Positions 7,786-18,100 of a stretch of DNA of 35,419 nt are shown here, piece by piece; the first letter of the stretch is position 1, and each line of letters starts with the position of its first letter. Both the position numbers and the translations under genes were made by a program. Under the pieces are notes generated by a model. It saw only the letters and a program-made list of their open reading frames with translations, did no database searches and was not told the DNA's origin. Source of the stretch: JADKIH01 sp031367345 (GTDB lineage: Bacteria; Bacteroidota; Bacteroidia; AKYH767-A; 2013-40CM-41-45); assembly GCA_031367345.1 (NCBI GenBank), contig JANLPR010000099.1, positions 1 through 35,419 on the forward strand. Reading direction: 5' to 3'.

Positions 7786-7832
7786 TAAATTTACAGTCAA
7801 CTTCCTTATTTCTTTCGGTCCTCATAATTTAA

Positions 7833-9176
7833 ATGACTCCTATGCAGCTCGTATTTTTATTTATCGGAATTATCATTGGCTCCGTATTAATTTATTTATT
7901 TCTAAAAAGTAAATCCGGTTCAGGTAGCGATCAATTACAGAATAAATTGATTGAATTGGATCGGGAGAAAGGGATTCTGAATGACAGAAATGAACAAATG
8001 CAAATCCTGCAATCTAATCTCGATCGATTGCTTAGTGAAGAACGGTTAAAAGTTGTTCAGCTTACCACCGAAGTTGCTTCCAAGCAGGGTGTAATTAATA
8101 ATTATCAAGAGCGATTAGACAATCAAAAAGTAGAAGTTGAAGGATTGTATTCCAAATTTAAGACTGAATTTGAAAACTTATCTTCCAAAATATTAGACGA
8201 GAAGAGTCAAAAATTTGTCGATCAAAACAGATCTAATTTGGCAGTTATTTTAGACCCGTTGCGTGAGAAGCTGAAAGAATTTGAAGAGAAAGTGGATATG
8301 ACCTATAAGGTTGAAGCAGCAGAAAGAAATACATTGAAAGGCGAGATTAAAAATTTGATCGAATTAAATAGGCAGATTTCTGACGATGCTAATAATTTAG
8401 CTAGAGCTTTGAAAGGAGATACAAAAAAGCAAGGTAATTGGGGTGAAGTTATTCTCGAAAGAATTTTAGAGCGATCGGGATTAACAAAGGGTTCGGAATA
8501 TGTTATGCAATATAGTACTACAAACGAAGAAGGAAGACGAATACAACCGGATGCGGTAATTAATTTACCCGACAACAAACACATTGTTATTGATTCTAAA
8601 GTAAGCATGGTTGCTTACGATGCAATGGTAAATGCTGAAAATGATATTGATCGGGAGAGAAGTTTGAAAGAACATTTAATCTCAGTTCGTAATCATATTA
8701 AAAATTTGAGTGAAAAAAATTATCAAAATTCGGAAGGATTAAGTTCGCCTGATTTTGTTTTACTCTTTATGCCAATTGAGTCGTCGTTTGGGATAGCAGT
8801 ACAAGCGGATGTCGAATTGTTTACTTTTGCATGGGATAAAAAGATAGTGATTGTAAGTCCTTCAACTCTTCTTGCTACTTTGAAAACGGTTTCGTCTATT
8901 TGGAAACATGAAAAGCAAACACGCAATGCAATTGAAATAGCACAAAAAGGTGGGGCATTGTATGATAAGTTTAAAAATTTTGTAGATGATCTGGTTGATG
9001 TAGGACAAAAAATGGATGCTTCGAAAAAATCATATACCGAAGCAATGAATAAATTGGTTGATGGTTCGGGTAATATAGTCAAGAGAGTAGAAGAGTTGAA
9101 AAAGTTAGGAGCTAAATCGACCAAAGAAATTACGCCGGGAATATTAGAGCGTGCCAATGAAACGATTGAAGAATAA
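7833..9176 (+). CDS. rmuC: DNA recombination protein RmuC
   Basis: This 447-residue protein has an N-terminal membrane anchor (about residues 5-24), a coiled-coil region (about 35-110) and the RmuC nuclease-like domain. Diagnostic stretches are KQGNWGEVILERILERSGL, PDAVINLPDNKHIVIDSKVS and FVLLFMPIESSFG. The DSK motif in a PD-(D/E)xK-like setting is the predicted active centre. In E. coli, RmuC limits recombination between inverted repeats, and the family is also associated with defence against foreign DNA. Length agrees with the family. Its TAA stop overlaps the next ATG (TAATG), so it is coupled to the GWxTD lipoprotein gene. Confidence 0.93.
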   Translation: MTPMQLVFLFIGIIIGSVLIYLFLKSKSGSGSDQLQNKLIELDREKGILNDRNEQMQILQSNLDRLLSEERLKVVQLTTEVASKQGVINNYQERLDNQKVEVEGLYSKFKTEFENLSSKILDEKSQKFVDQNRSNLAVILDPLREKLKEFEEKVDMTYKVEAAERNTLKGEIKNLIELNRQISDDANNLARALKGDTKKQGNWGEVILERILERSGLTKGSEYVMQYSTTNEEGRRIQPDAVINLPDNKHIVIDSKVSMVAYDAMVNAENDIDRERSLKEHLISVRNHIKNLSEKNYQNSEGLSSPDFVLLFMPIESSFGIAVQADVELFTFAWDKKIVIVSPSTLLATLKTVSSIWKHEKQTRNAIEIAQKGGALYDKFKNFVDDLVDVGQKMDASKKSYTEAMNKLVDGSGNIVKRVEELKKLGAKSTKEITPGILERANETIEE

Positions 9177-10429
9177 TGATTAGAAAATCCACATTTTTTT
9201 TATTGATTTTAGTTGTCAGTTCTTGTTATTCACCAAGAAGTTTGAATAGCGTAAATTTATCTTCGCTTTATAAACAATCCGACAATGTTTTTCATCCAGA
9301 GATTAATGTATGGAATCACGGTGATACTTCGGTCTTGTTATCTGTAAAAGTAAATCTTGGCGAGTTTCTTTTCTCACGACAAGCAGATGAAACATTTCAA
9401 ACAAAGATTAAAGTAGTAGCAGAAATAGTTCGGTCATATGATGAAGCACAATTATTGGACAGTGCAAGTTCAACTTTTAATTTTGATATAAAAGATAAAA
9501 ATTCTTCGGCCCTTCTCCAAGTAAATTTAACTACGCATCAAATTGATGAGTTGTTAATGAAGTGTACCATAATCGATATGAATAAAAATTACCAAGAAGA
9601 TTTTTATTCGAAGTTTTCAATCGAAGATAATTCAAGAAATGATTTTCAAATAAGGAATAAAGAAAATGTACTTGTTTTTAGAAATTATTTTTCGAGCTTA
9701 GACACGATTAAAATCAGTTTTAGAGATACTAGTAAATCGGAATTTTGGTGCAAATATTATCATCGCGATTTCCCACTTCCACCACCACCATTTTCAAACG
9801 ATGCTCATGAGGCGTTTTCCTATGCAGCTGATAGTGTTTTCAAGCTTTCATTGAAAGACACCAGCGAATTGACATTTCCAAAGCAAGGTTTTTACCATAT
9901 ACAGTCTGATAGTTCAAAAAAAAGTGGATTAACATTGTTTCGTTTTGATTCGGGTTATCCAACAGTTAGTACGCCAAAGCAACTTCTTGAACCATTGAGA
10001 TACCTTACCAGCCGAAAGGAATATGAAGATATGGAGCGAAGTCCTAATTTAAAGTCTGCAGTTGAAGCTTTCTGGTTAGCACGAGGCGGTAATGAAGAGC
10101 GTACGAGAGGCCTGATTAAAAAGTTTTATAGTCGAGTGCAAGATGCTAATCGGTTTTTTGCATCGTATACAGAAGGTTGGAAAACAGATAGAGGCATGAT
10201 ATTTATTATCTTTGGCGGTCCAAATGCACTTTATTTAAGTTCTAATTCAGAAAGTTGGACATATGGCACTCCAAATAGTACTTTAGCGCTGAATTTCTTT
10301 TTTGCCAAAGTCAATAATCCGTTTACCGACAATGATTTTAGTTTATCGAGAAGTCCAATTTACGAAGCAAATTGGTACAGGGCTGTGGAAACATGGCGGC
10401 AAGGAAGAGCATACAATAATTTAAATTGA
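9176..10429 (+). CDS. GWxTD-domain lipoprotein
   Basis: This 417-residue protein has a lipoprotein signal (FFLLILVVSSC, Cys17 the likely lipidated residue), so it is tethered to the membrane facing the periplasm. The C-terminal domain contains the GWxTD family hallmark GWKTDRGMIFIIFGGPN, preceded by AFWLARGGNEERTRGL. The family is almost confined to Bacteroidota and relatives, and its biochemical function is unknown. The N-terminal 250 residues look like beta-rich domains. It starts within the rmuC stop and ends 6 bases before the rlmB-like gene, so it is in the middle of an operon. Confidence 0.88.
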   Translation: MIRKSTFFLLILVVSSCYSPRSLNSVNLSSLYKQSDNVFHPEINVWNHGDTSVLLSVKVNLGEFLFSRQADETFQTKIKVVAEIVRSYDEAQLLDSASSTFNFDIKDKNSSALLQVNLTTHQIDELLMKCTIIDMNKNYQEDFYSKFSIEDNSRNDFQIRNKENVLVFRNYFSSLDTIKISFRDTSKSEFWCKYYHRDFPLPPPPFSNDAHEAFSYAADSVFKLSLKDTSELTFPKQGFYHIQSDSSKKSGLTLFRFDSGYPTVSTPKQLLEPLRYLTSRKEYEDMERSPNLKSAVEAFWLARGGNEERTRGLIKKFYSRVQDANRFFASYTEGWKTDRGMIFIIFGGPNALYLSSNSESWTYGTPNSTLALNFFFAKVNNPFTDNDFSLSRSPIYEANWYRAVETWRQGRAYNNLN

Positions 10430-10435
10430 GAAAAT

Positions 10436-11233
10436 ATGAATATGTATACAGACAATAACAGAAATAGTAAATACAAAGGTAGAAGTCCCGAGGTAAGAGA
10501 AAGCGGACAACTTGTTTATGGAATCAGACCTGTGATAGAAGCTATCAATGCAGGAAAAGAAGTGGATAGAATTTTTATTTGCAGAGGAGCAAATAGCGAG
10601 CTTATGATGGAGCTAAAAAATTTATTGAAAGATAAGAGTATCGCTTATACAGAAGTTCCAATTGAAAAATTGCATCGGATTACTCGTAACAACCATCAAG
10701 ATGTGGTGTGTTATATTTCTTCGATCAGTTATGAATCGATATCTAACATAGTACCTTTTATTTTTGAAAAAGGAGAAGTGCCGTTGATCATGATTCTCGA
10801 TCGAATTACTGATGTTCGAAATTTTGGAGCAATTGCACGTACAGCAGAATGCGCCGGTGTTCATACTATTGTAATTCCGGCTCGAGGAGCGGCGCAAGTT
10901 ACCGCAGATGCAATCAAGACTTCTGCCGGAGCACTGAGCACGATTCCTATTTGTAGGGAAATTAATTTACGTCAGACGATAGAGTATTTGCGCGATAGCG
11001 GAATAAGAATTGTGGCAGCTTCTGAAAAAGGGAAAGAGGAATATTTTAATTCAGACTTAACTGGACCATTAGCTATTGTTATGGGTTCGGAGGAAGATGG
11101 TGTTGGCAACGATTTGATCAAAATTGTAGATGAGCTCGTGAAAATACCATTGGCCGGAACTATTTCTTCATTGAATGTTTCTGTTGCTGCCGGAGTTATT
11201 TTGTATGAAGCAATTCGTCAGCGGACTAAATAA
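10436..11233 (+). CDS. rlmB: TrmH-family 23S rRNA 2'-O-methyltransferase, RlmB-like
   Basis: This 265-residue SpoU/TrmH-class enzyme uses S-adenosylmethionine to methylate a ribose in rRNA. The N-terminal substrate-binding domain starts at about residue 23 (GQLVYGIRPVIEAI). The three trefoil-knot motifs are visible: DVRNFGAIARTAECAG (motif 1, with the conserved N and R), IVMGSEEDGV (motif 2) and IPLAGTISSLNVSVAAGVILYE (motif 3). The pattern and length match RlmB, which modifies G2251 of 23S rRNA, although exact target assignment within TrmH proteins is uncertain. The gene starts 6 bases after the lipoprotein stop. Confidence 0.88.
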   Translation: MNMYTDNNRNSKYKGRSPEVRESGQLVYGIRPVIEAINAGKEVDRIFICRGANSELMMELKNLLKDKSIAYTEVPIEKLHRITRNNHQDVVCYISSISYESISNIVPFIFEKGEVPLIMILDRITDVRNFGAIARTAECAGVHTIVIPARGAAQVTADAIKTSAGALSTIPICREINLRQTIEYLRDSGIRIVAASEKGKEEYFNSDLTGPLAIVMGSEEDGVGNDLIKIVDELVKIPLAGTISSLNVSVAAGVILYEAIRQRTK

Positions 11234-11240
11234 TATTAAA

Positions 11241-13133
11241 ATGAAGTGGTTTAGTCTACGAAATATATCGTTGATCCTTCTTTTAGTGATTACTGTTGTT
11301 TTGCATTTTATTAATTTGAAGTCATTGTCGCTTTCCAACGACGAGCTCAGTGCAATTACGAGAGCAAAATTCGACACCTTTTTTGAGATGATCGATAAAG
11401 GTGTAATGATTGATTATCATCCTGCCGGAATTCAGATTTTTATTTTTTATTGGATCAAGATTTTTGGTGACGACGATTTTCTTTTGCGCCTTCCTTTTGT
11501 GTTTTGTGGAATTGCTTCAGCGTTTTTACTCTATGAAATATGTAGGAAATGGTTCGATGATTTTGCCGGCCAACTTTCAGTAGTTTTTTTTATTACCAGC
11601 AGCCTTATTTTGCAATACACTCAAATTGCCAGGATGTATAGTACCGGAATTTTCTTTGGTTTAATTGCAGTTTATGGATGGACCATGTATCTTTTTTCCG
11701 AAAATGATTTTGGAAAAAAGAAATTTTGGTGGATATGGTTGATAGGGTCGATATTGGCAATTCATAATCATTATTTCAGCTTCGCTTTTGTGGGAATTGT
11801 TGGATTAAGTGGATTGTTGTTTGTGAAAAAAGAAGATCAAAAGCGTTATTTGTTCGGCGGATTAATTGCTCTCGTTTCATTTATTCCGGAACTCCCAATC
11901 TTTTTTGAACAAATGAAAACCGGCGACATAGGTGGATGGCTAGGTCCTCCTGAAAAAACATTTTTGTTAGATTTTTTTATGGAGGTTTTTAATCACTCTT
12001 ACTTCTTTCTCACAATTATTTCTTTATGGTTACTTTTGGGTGTCCTTTTTCCAAATGATTATAAAAATGTAACACGATGGAGAATATTGAGTGCTTCGTG
12101 GTTCTTTTTAGTTTTCCTTCTGGCATATCTTTATTCGGTTTGTGGTCATCCCGTAATTCAATATTCTACTTTACTTTTTGGATTGCCGTTTCTATTTATT
12201 TTTATTGTTTCATTCACGCCTTCCTTTTTATTTCGTTATCGAATCCAAACTTTGCTTTTTCTATTAAGCATAGGGTTGGGAACATTAACTATGTCGGGTT
12301 ATTATAGTAAAAATCATTTTGGAGTGTTCAAAGAAATCTCTGATGATGTAAAAAATTTTCCTAATAGTGCTCCTGTAGTTGTGAATGTTATTAATCCTGC
12401 ATATTTCGATTATTATTATTCAAAGCACATAGGTGGAAATCATACAATTATTTATAAAGTAGAAGGGCCTGGTGAGTATGCACAGTTGATGCATACGATC
12501 GACACATGCTCATCTAAAGAGTTTGGTTATGTTTGGTCAAATGCCTGGCATCCTTATGAGGTAAATGAAATTATTAGAAAAAAATATCCATTTCTCATTT
12601 TGAAAAAGGAATATTTTAATGCTACTTCTTATTTGTATTCAAAAGATTCAGCCCATGCATTGAATGATGCTTTATTGGTCAATTTTTCGCAGATGAATTT
12701 TGAAAAAGAAAATCCAAATTCATTTTCTATTGAAAAATATTTTAGTAAACCTACAAGTGAGTTCGTTAATTCGAAAAGAGATTACAGCAATGCGTTCAAA
12801 ATTGCGGTTAGTCAAATTCCGGGTGAAAATGTTGAGCGTCGTTACGCAGTAGTAACTGCAAAAGTTTATTTCGACAAGCTTCCTGAAAAAGCAGCAATGG
12901 TTCTTGCTTTTGATGACTCGACTGTTTCAGTGCAATATCAAAATGTAATTTTCTCTGACTTCTGTTCATCTCCCGGAAAATGGTACGATATGCTTCTCTG
13001 TGGAGAGTTTCCAACAACATATCATCCGAATGCTATTTTAAAAGCATATTTTTCTAATCTCGGAGGAGAAGAATTTTACATCGATGATTTTAATATTGTC
13101 ATCCGATCCTCAAATGATCCTTATAAAAAATAA
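11241..13133 (+). CDS. Membrane glycosyltransferase, GT39/ArnT-like
   Basis: This protein of about 630 residues starts at the ATG at 11241, 7 bases after the rlmB stop; the longer frame into rlmB is rejected. About ten transmembrane helices fill residues 8-375. The first periplasmic loop has LSNDELSAITRA, with the acidic pair expected of GT-C enzymes that use polyprenyl-phosphate sugars, followed by DYHPAGIQIFIFYWIKIFG, a typical GT39/PMT-like feature. The C-terminal 250 residues are soluble and probably periplasmic, and contain a beta-rich segment. It would transfer a sugar from a lipid carrier onto a protein or glycan; the acceptor is unknown. Confidence 0.75.
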   Translation: MKWFSLRNISLILLLVITVVLHFINLKSLSLSNDELSAITRAKFDTFFEMIDKGVMIDYHPAGIQIFIFYWIKIFGDDDFLLRLPFVFCGIASAFLLYEICRKWFDDFAGQLSVVFFITSSLILQYTQIARMYSTGIFFGLIAVYGWTMYLFSENDFGKKKFWWIWLIGSILAIHNHYFSFAFVGIVGLSGLLFVKKEDQKRYLFGGLIALVSFIPELPIFFEQMKTGDIGGWLGPPEKTFLLDFFMEVFNHSYFFLTIISLWLLLGVLFPNDYKNVTRWRILSASWFFLVFLLAYLYSVCGHPVIQYSTLLFGLPFLFIFIVSFTPSFLFRYRIQTLLFLLSIGLGTLTMSGYYSKNHFGVFKEISDDVKNFPNSAPVVVNVINPAYFDYYYSKHIGGNHTIIYKVEGPGEYAQLMHTIDTCSSKEFGYVWSNAWHPYEVNEIIRKKYPFLILKKEYFNATSYLYSKDSAHALNDALLVNFSQMNFEKENPNSFSIEKYFSKPTSEFVNSKRDYSNAFKIAVSQIPGENVERRYAVVTAKVYFDKLPEKAAMVLAFDDSTVSVQYQNVIFSDFCSSPGKWYDMLLCGEFPTTYHPNAILKAYFSNLGGEEFYIDDFNIVIRSSNDPYKK

Positions 13134-13157
13134 ATTTAGTTGACAACTATTTTATTT
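13128..13157. terminator. Bidirectional AT-rich hairpin between convergent genes
   Basis: The arms 13128-13142 and 13144-13157 are complementary with a small internal loop, A-rich on the left and T-rich on the right, so a T-run follows the stem in either direction. The stem includes the stop codons of both the glycosyltransferase gene and the UbiD-family gene, which are only 18 bases apart. Confidence 0.4.
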
Positions 13158-15047
13158 GGCCACGGCGCCACCTGCATATAAATGAGTTTTATATTTATTG
13201 GAAGGAGATTCAATGAATTTCCCTAGACCGAGTTTATCCCATATTTCATCAATGTGTGAAATCGTTTGGTCATCTGAGGCAAGTATGTTGGGCCAGTCAC
13301 GATTAAATCCGTCAAACTCTTTTGTTTTTCTTGTCCCATCAAGTGAAAGATGCGATGCGCCATTTTTATCTTGTATAAGCAAGTGATCTCTTTTCGGGTC
13401 AACGTTGTTTGCAAAACGCCAAACTGCATCAGCAGTATCTTGTATGTTGAAAGTGTGTTCAAGAAATACGATAACTTTTGCTGCCGAAAAATCATCTCTG
13501 ATAAGAATGCGTTGCGCAAGATCTCGAATGTGATTGAGTCTGTTTTTTTCTACAGAAATAAATACGATTGAAATATTTTTAGCTAGAAGTTTGTCGTTTA
13601 CATCTTTAATCTCCGGAAATTCTTTTATCAATTCTTCTTTGTTAATAGAGATCGTTTCATTTATTAAAAACGAGTTTCTTCCTGTTAATTCTTCTGTTGT
13701 TTTTTTTGTACCGTCTATTCCTATTTTTCCGCCAAAAGCCATTACTGAACAACTATGATCCAACACATCAACCGGCCCTTGAGTAAAATAAAGGTCGTGT
13801 GCCGGATCAAAATTTAAACTAATGTATTTTGCAACTTCTTCTGAATTGTGAATGTCTACATCTCCATCAACTACTACCATCATTTTTGTAAACATCATTT
13901 GTCCTGCTCCCCATAAACTATGCATTACTTTACTAGCTTGTCCAGGATATTCTTTTTTTATTTTAACTATTACCAAATTATGAAAGACGCCTTCAACCGG
14001 TAAAACCATATCAATAATTTCGGGCACCATCGTCATTTTAATTGGAACAAGAAAAATACGTTCTGTTGCTTTTCCAATCCATGCATCTTCTTGTGGTGGA
14101 ATGCCAACAATCGTTGCGGGATAAACTGCATTCTTACGGTGAGTGATGCATGTAATATGAAACTTCGGATACATATCAGCAAGTGAGTAATAGCCGGTAT
14201 GATCGCCAAACGGACCTTCTAAAATAAAATCTTCCTGAGGGTCTACATAGCCTTCAATAATTATATCGGCATCAGCGGGAACTTGAACATCTTGTGTAAG
14301 GCATTGGACTAATTCCACTTTCTTTTTTCGAATGAAACCGGCTAACATATATTCATCAACGCCATCGGGAAGTGGAGCAGTGGCTGCATAAGTATAAACA
14401 GGATCGCCACCAAGTGCAATTGCAACTGGCATTTTCTGACCAAGTTTTTTATACTCATTAAAATGACGTGCACTCACTTTGTGTCGATGCCAGTGCATGC
14501 CTGTCATTGTAGGTTCAAACACTTGCATTCGATACAGTCCTACATTCCGCATTCCGGTAAGTGGGTCCTTCGTATGAATAATAGGAAGAGTAAGAAATGG
14601 ACCACCATCTTCCGGCCAACATTTTAATACGGGAAACTTAGTAATGTCCGGATCTTTCATAATCACTTGTTGACATTCACCTTTTCCATTTACTGTTTTC
14701 GGCATCCAAGAAGCAATTGAACTTAGAGTAGGAAGTAATTTGAGTTTATCTAAAATATTATCTTTCGGCGATGTAAGTTGTTTGAATAGATTTTCAATTT
14801 CAGCTGCTACATCATCAAGTTTTTCTACTCCTAATGCCCAAGCCATTCGTTGTTCTGTTCCCATAGAATTAATGAGCACAGGAAAATCTGTTCCGGTATT
14901 TTCAAAAAGTAATGCCGGACCAAGATGTTTTGAGATTCGATCGGTGATCTCTGTTATTTCAAGATGTGGATTTACATATTCTTTAATTCGAATAAGTTCG
15001 CCTTTTTTTTCAAGCGTTTTTATCCAGTGTTCTGTGTTTCGATACAT
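13152..15047 (-). CDS. UbiD-family (prenylated-FMN) decarboxylase
   Basis: This protein of about 631 residues starts at the ATG at 15047 (MYRNTEHWIKTLEKKGELIRI); the frame extends ten residues further, but this start matches the family. Family stretches visible are GPALLFENTGTDFPVLINSMG, CWPEDGGPFLTLPIIHTKDP, GDPVYTYAATAPLPDGVDEY and EGPFGDHTGYYS, the last forming part of the cofactor and substrate site. UbiD enzymes use prenylated FMN made by UbiX for reversible decarboxylation of unsaturated or aromatic acids. In Bacteroidota such proteins are often assigned to menaquinone biosynthesis, but the substrate is not determined by the sequence. A TATCTTTG box lies about 19 bases upstream. Confidence 0.88.
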   Translation of the reverse strand: MYRNTEHWIKTLEKKGELIRIKEYVNPHLEITEITDRISKHLGPALLFENTGTDFPVLINSMGTEQRMAWALGVEKLDDVAAEIENLFKQLTSPKDNILDKLKLLPTLSSIASWMPKTVNGKGECQQVIMKDPDITKFPVLKCWPEDGGPFLTLPIIHTKDPLTGMRNVGLYRMQVFEPTMTGMHWHRHKVSARHFNEYKKLGQKMPVAIALGGDPVYTYAATAPLPDGVDEYMLAGFIRKKKVELVQCLTQDVQVPADADIIIEGYVDPQEDFILEGPFGDHTGYYSLADMYPKFHITCITHRKNAVYPATIVGIPPQEDAWIGKATERIFLVPIKMTMVPEIIDMVLPVEGVFHNLVIVKIKKEYPGQASKVMHSLWGAGQMMFTKMMVVVDGDVDIHNSEEVAKYISLNFDPAHDLYFTQGPVDVLDHSCSVMAFGGKIGIDGTKKTTEELTGRNSFLINETISINKEELIKEFPEIKDVNDKLLAKNISIVFISVEKNRLNHIRDLAQRILIRDDFSAAKVIVFLEHTFNIQDTADAVWRFANNVDPKRDHLLIQDKNGASHLSLDGTRKTKEFDGFNRDWPNILASDDQTISHIDEIWDKLGLGKFIESPSNKYKTHLYAGGAVAK

Positions 15048-15065
15048 AATTGTAAAATCAAGTAT

Positions 15066-15073
15066 CAAAGATA
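15066..15073 (-). promoter_or_regulatory. Bacteroidota-type -7 box upstream of the UbiD-family gene
   Basis: On the minus strand this reads TATCTTTG, identical to the octamer upstream of the ABC exporter and matching TAnnTTTG. It lies 18 bases before the ATG at 15047. The -33 element is not clear. Confidence 0.45.
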
Positions 15074-15108
15074 ACAAGAAAGCGGGTAATTGGTTTACGA
15101 AAATTGAA

Positions 15109-15143
15109 AGTTAATTCATTTTCAGTCAAGAAATGAATTAACT
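15109..15143 (-). terminator. Strong hairpin terminator of the large T9SS-substrate gene
   Basis: Perfect 13-base arms (AGTTAATTCATTT and AAATGAATTAACT) surround a 9-base loop. The hairpin starts 37 bases after the stop codon of the minus-strand secreted-protein gene and is followed on that strand by a T-rich tract. It separates that gene from the promoter of the UbiD-family gene. Confidence 0.7.
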
Positions 15144-15179
15144 TTTATGAATGAGCAAACATGAAATCCGTCATCAAGT

Positions 15180-18100
15180 TTAACGATTCAAAATAGTTAA
15201 TCGTTTTGAAAGTGCTATTTTGTTTTTTATGGTGATATTTACCAAATATTCGCCTGCAGCTAAATTTAGTGAAATGTGATTTGAAAAGCCTTTCATTCTT
15301 TTATTAAAATAAATAACTCGACCTTTCAAATCTTTTATTTCCAGTAAATAGTCAGTGTCAATCAATAGTGGCGATTGAATAGTGAGTTCACCGTTCGATG
15401 GATTTGGAAAAAGTTGTATTGTTTCAGTTTGACTAGTCGAACTAACATTCAATGGATCATCTAGCACTGTCGCGTTTTCGCAAACATTACAGTTGTTCGA
15501 ATCGGTAACACAAATTTGATACGATCCGGAAAATAAATTCTGGATCGTATCGGCATTTAGATTTCCTAATGGTGGTGCCCACTGGAAATTATATGGCGCT
15601 GTACCATTGGTAGCATTTAGAATGATCGAACCATTGTTGCAGCCAATACAACTTGTTGCAGTTGGGGATGTGCTTAATGCAATGCCGATTGAAGAAATAG
15701 TAAATTGTTTTTGAAAAGTACAGTTATAAGCGTCGGTCAAAACGAGTACATAATTTCCCGAACTTAAATTTGTTTGATAGACTAAATTAGAATCAATAAT
15801 CCATGGTGAATTAATCTGATAAGGAGCATGACCGCCACTTATATTTAGATATATTTTTCCCTCAGAATTTCCATTGCAATCTGAACTTAGATTGGTAGAG
15901 TCAAGAACTTCTAGTGACAAGCTAATTTCTTGAGATGGAATATGTGCACTATAGTTTATTTGACAGTTGTGCCCATCAGTAATCAGAACTGTTACGGTTC
16001 CTGCCGGTAAATTTAGTGCCGTTGCATTTGTTTGGTGCAGACTATCATTCCACAGATATTGAATTGGAGCAAAGCCATTAGATATTACAACTGTAGCACT
16101 TCCATTCGAATTGTTTCCACATGTATTTACCGGTGTTGTAGTTGAACTTACTACTGGCAAGGTATTGTTATAGGGAACATCATAGTCGTAAGTAAATTTA
16201 CATCCACTTGCATCAGTAATAGTTAAAGTATAGGTGCCTGAAAATAGTTGCGATAAATTTTGTGATGATGAAGAATATCCGTTTTCATTCGGAATATTTT
16301 TCCAGTTAAATTTGAATGGTGGATTTCCTCCTGTAATATTTAAGTTAATTGAACCATCAGAATTATTACTGCATGAGGATCCAATAATTGTTGGAATAAT
16401 GATAGGTGCATTTGTAGGAGGAGTTCCTATGGTAACACTTGTTTCATAGGAACAAGGATTTGCTAACTGAGTCATAACAACATTGTAGGTTCCCGGTGGT
16501 AGATTGTTTACTGTTTGTGTTGTAGCGCCGTTCGACCAAAAGAAATCAACTACACCTGTCGCTGCCGTTAGTTGTGCAGTAAGCGATCCGTCAGATGTAC
16601 ATGAAGTGCTCGGCGTAGAATTAATGGTAATCGAAGGAGTCAATAATGAATCGGGAACTGGAAGTAGAGCTGCGTGCCTCATTCGTGTGCAGCCTGAATA
16701 AGGGTCGGTGATCATTACGTAAATTCTTTGAGCTGATGTTGGTCGAGCAATTACGATTTGGCTAGTCGTTTCACCCGTGCTCCATTGATAAGTGACTCCT
16801 GAATTTCCAGTGAGATCTGTCAATCCGGAATTTGCAGAGTTAGTATTTGTTTTAAGTGTATATGTTCCATTCCCATTGCAAAAAATATTTACCGATGCAG
16901 TTGGATTCGGATGAACTGTAATATGAATTGTATCAGTATTGCCATTGCAATTACTTGAAGATAATTTGCAATAATAATCACCATCGTCTGCAACTGCAAG
17001 AGCGTTGGCAGTTGCACCAATAATTGCTTCTCCGTTTTTATACCAAATATAATTTGCGCCGGTTGGTGCTTTCAAAAATGTTTTATTGCCTTCACAAAAT
17101 GAACTATCGCCAACCAGTTGGATATGCGGACGATCATCGACCGTTATTTTCGTAGTGGTAGAATAAGTACAACCTGTACTGTGATTATACGATAAGTTTA
17201 GTGTTGCAGTGTAATTCCCTTTCTTTAAATAGCATGCTGGAAATAAAAGTGTATCATGAAAATTGATTGATCGATAACCGGGATTGACGGAAACACTAAT
17301 AGATGTTCCTGAGATATTAATTCCTGAAGTGGGATAAACAATTACATTGTCGGAATCTCTTCTTATTGCGAAAGTATAATCTGTTCCATATTCATCAGGG
17401 CCATAATAATCGAGTGTGATAAGTGTTGAGTCGCTACTGCTACAGAACGGGCCCGGCGTTTGAACCATTTTCGGACGGTCAAGATGTCCAACCATAAAAG
17501 AAGAAGCGAACCAATGTGCGCCACCTACTTGAACATTATTTTGTCGCGGAGTTCCTAGGGCTGAATTTGAAAGCACAAGCCAATGGTAATAATAATATTC
17601 TTCAACAGCAAAAATTGTATTCGTCGACGATAGAGCAAACCAAGAGCCAAGAAAATCAAATACACCACCAAAATTTACCGATTCAGAATAAAACATCGGA
17701 TGAAAATCTGTGCTGTCTTGTGTAGTACTTTGTTCAAAATAATTTTGATCGCCAAAAGTGAAATTGTATGGAGTGCCTTGTAAATATGAGTATAGAACTC
17801 GGTCAATTAATGGTGAATGCGGATTTGAACAATTGGTACACGGCGAACAGTTGTTACATCCATCGAGTGTCTGTACTACTTGCGTTTCATATCCGCCACA
17901 ATAATAGAGAAAGGCTAAATAAGCTTCGGTAATAATAGGATTGTTTGGATGAGTTGCGTTGTAATTAGTTTTTAATGCCTTCATCGATTGAGCTATCGGA
18001 ATTAAACCGGGAAAAGATCCTACACAGTCACCCCAAAATTCATATTCAATATTGATTACATCAATATCACTCTGGCAATCATTGAGCGAATTGAAATTCA

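Noticed and set aside
7833..9176. RmuC as part of a defence island
   Set aside because: RmuC is a common chromosomal gene and its neighbours (lipoprotein, rRNA methyltransferase, glycosyltransferase) are housekeeping or envelope genes.
14740..15114. Plus-strand open frame opposite the UbiD-family gene
   Set aside because: It lies entirely antisense to strongly conserved coding sequence and its spacer, with no features of its own.
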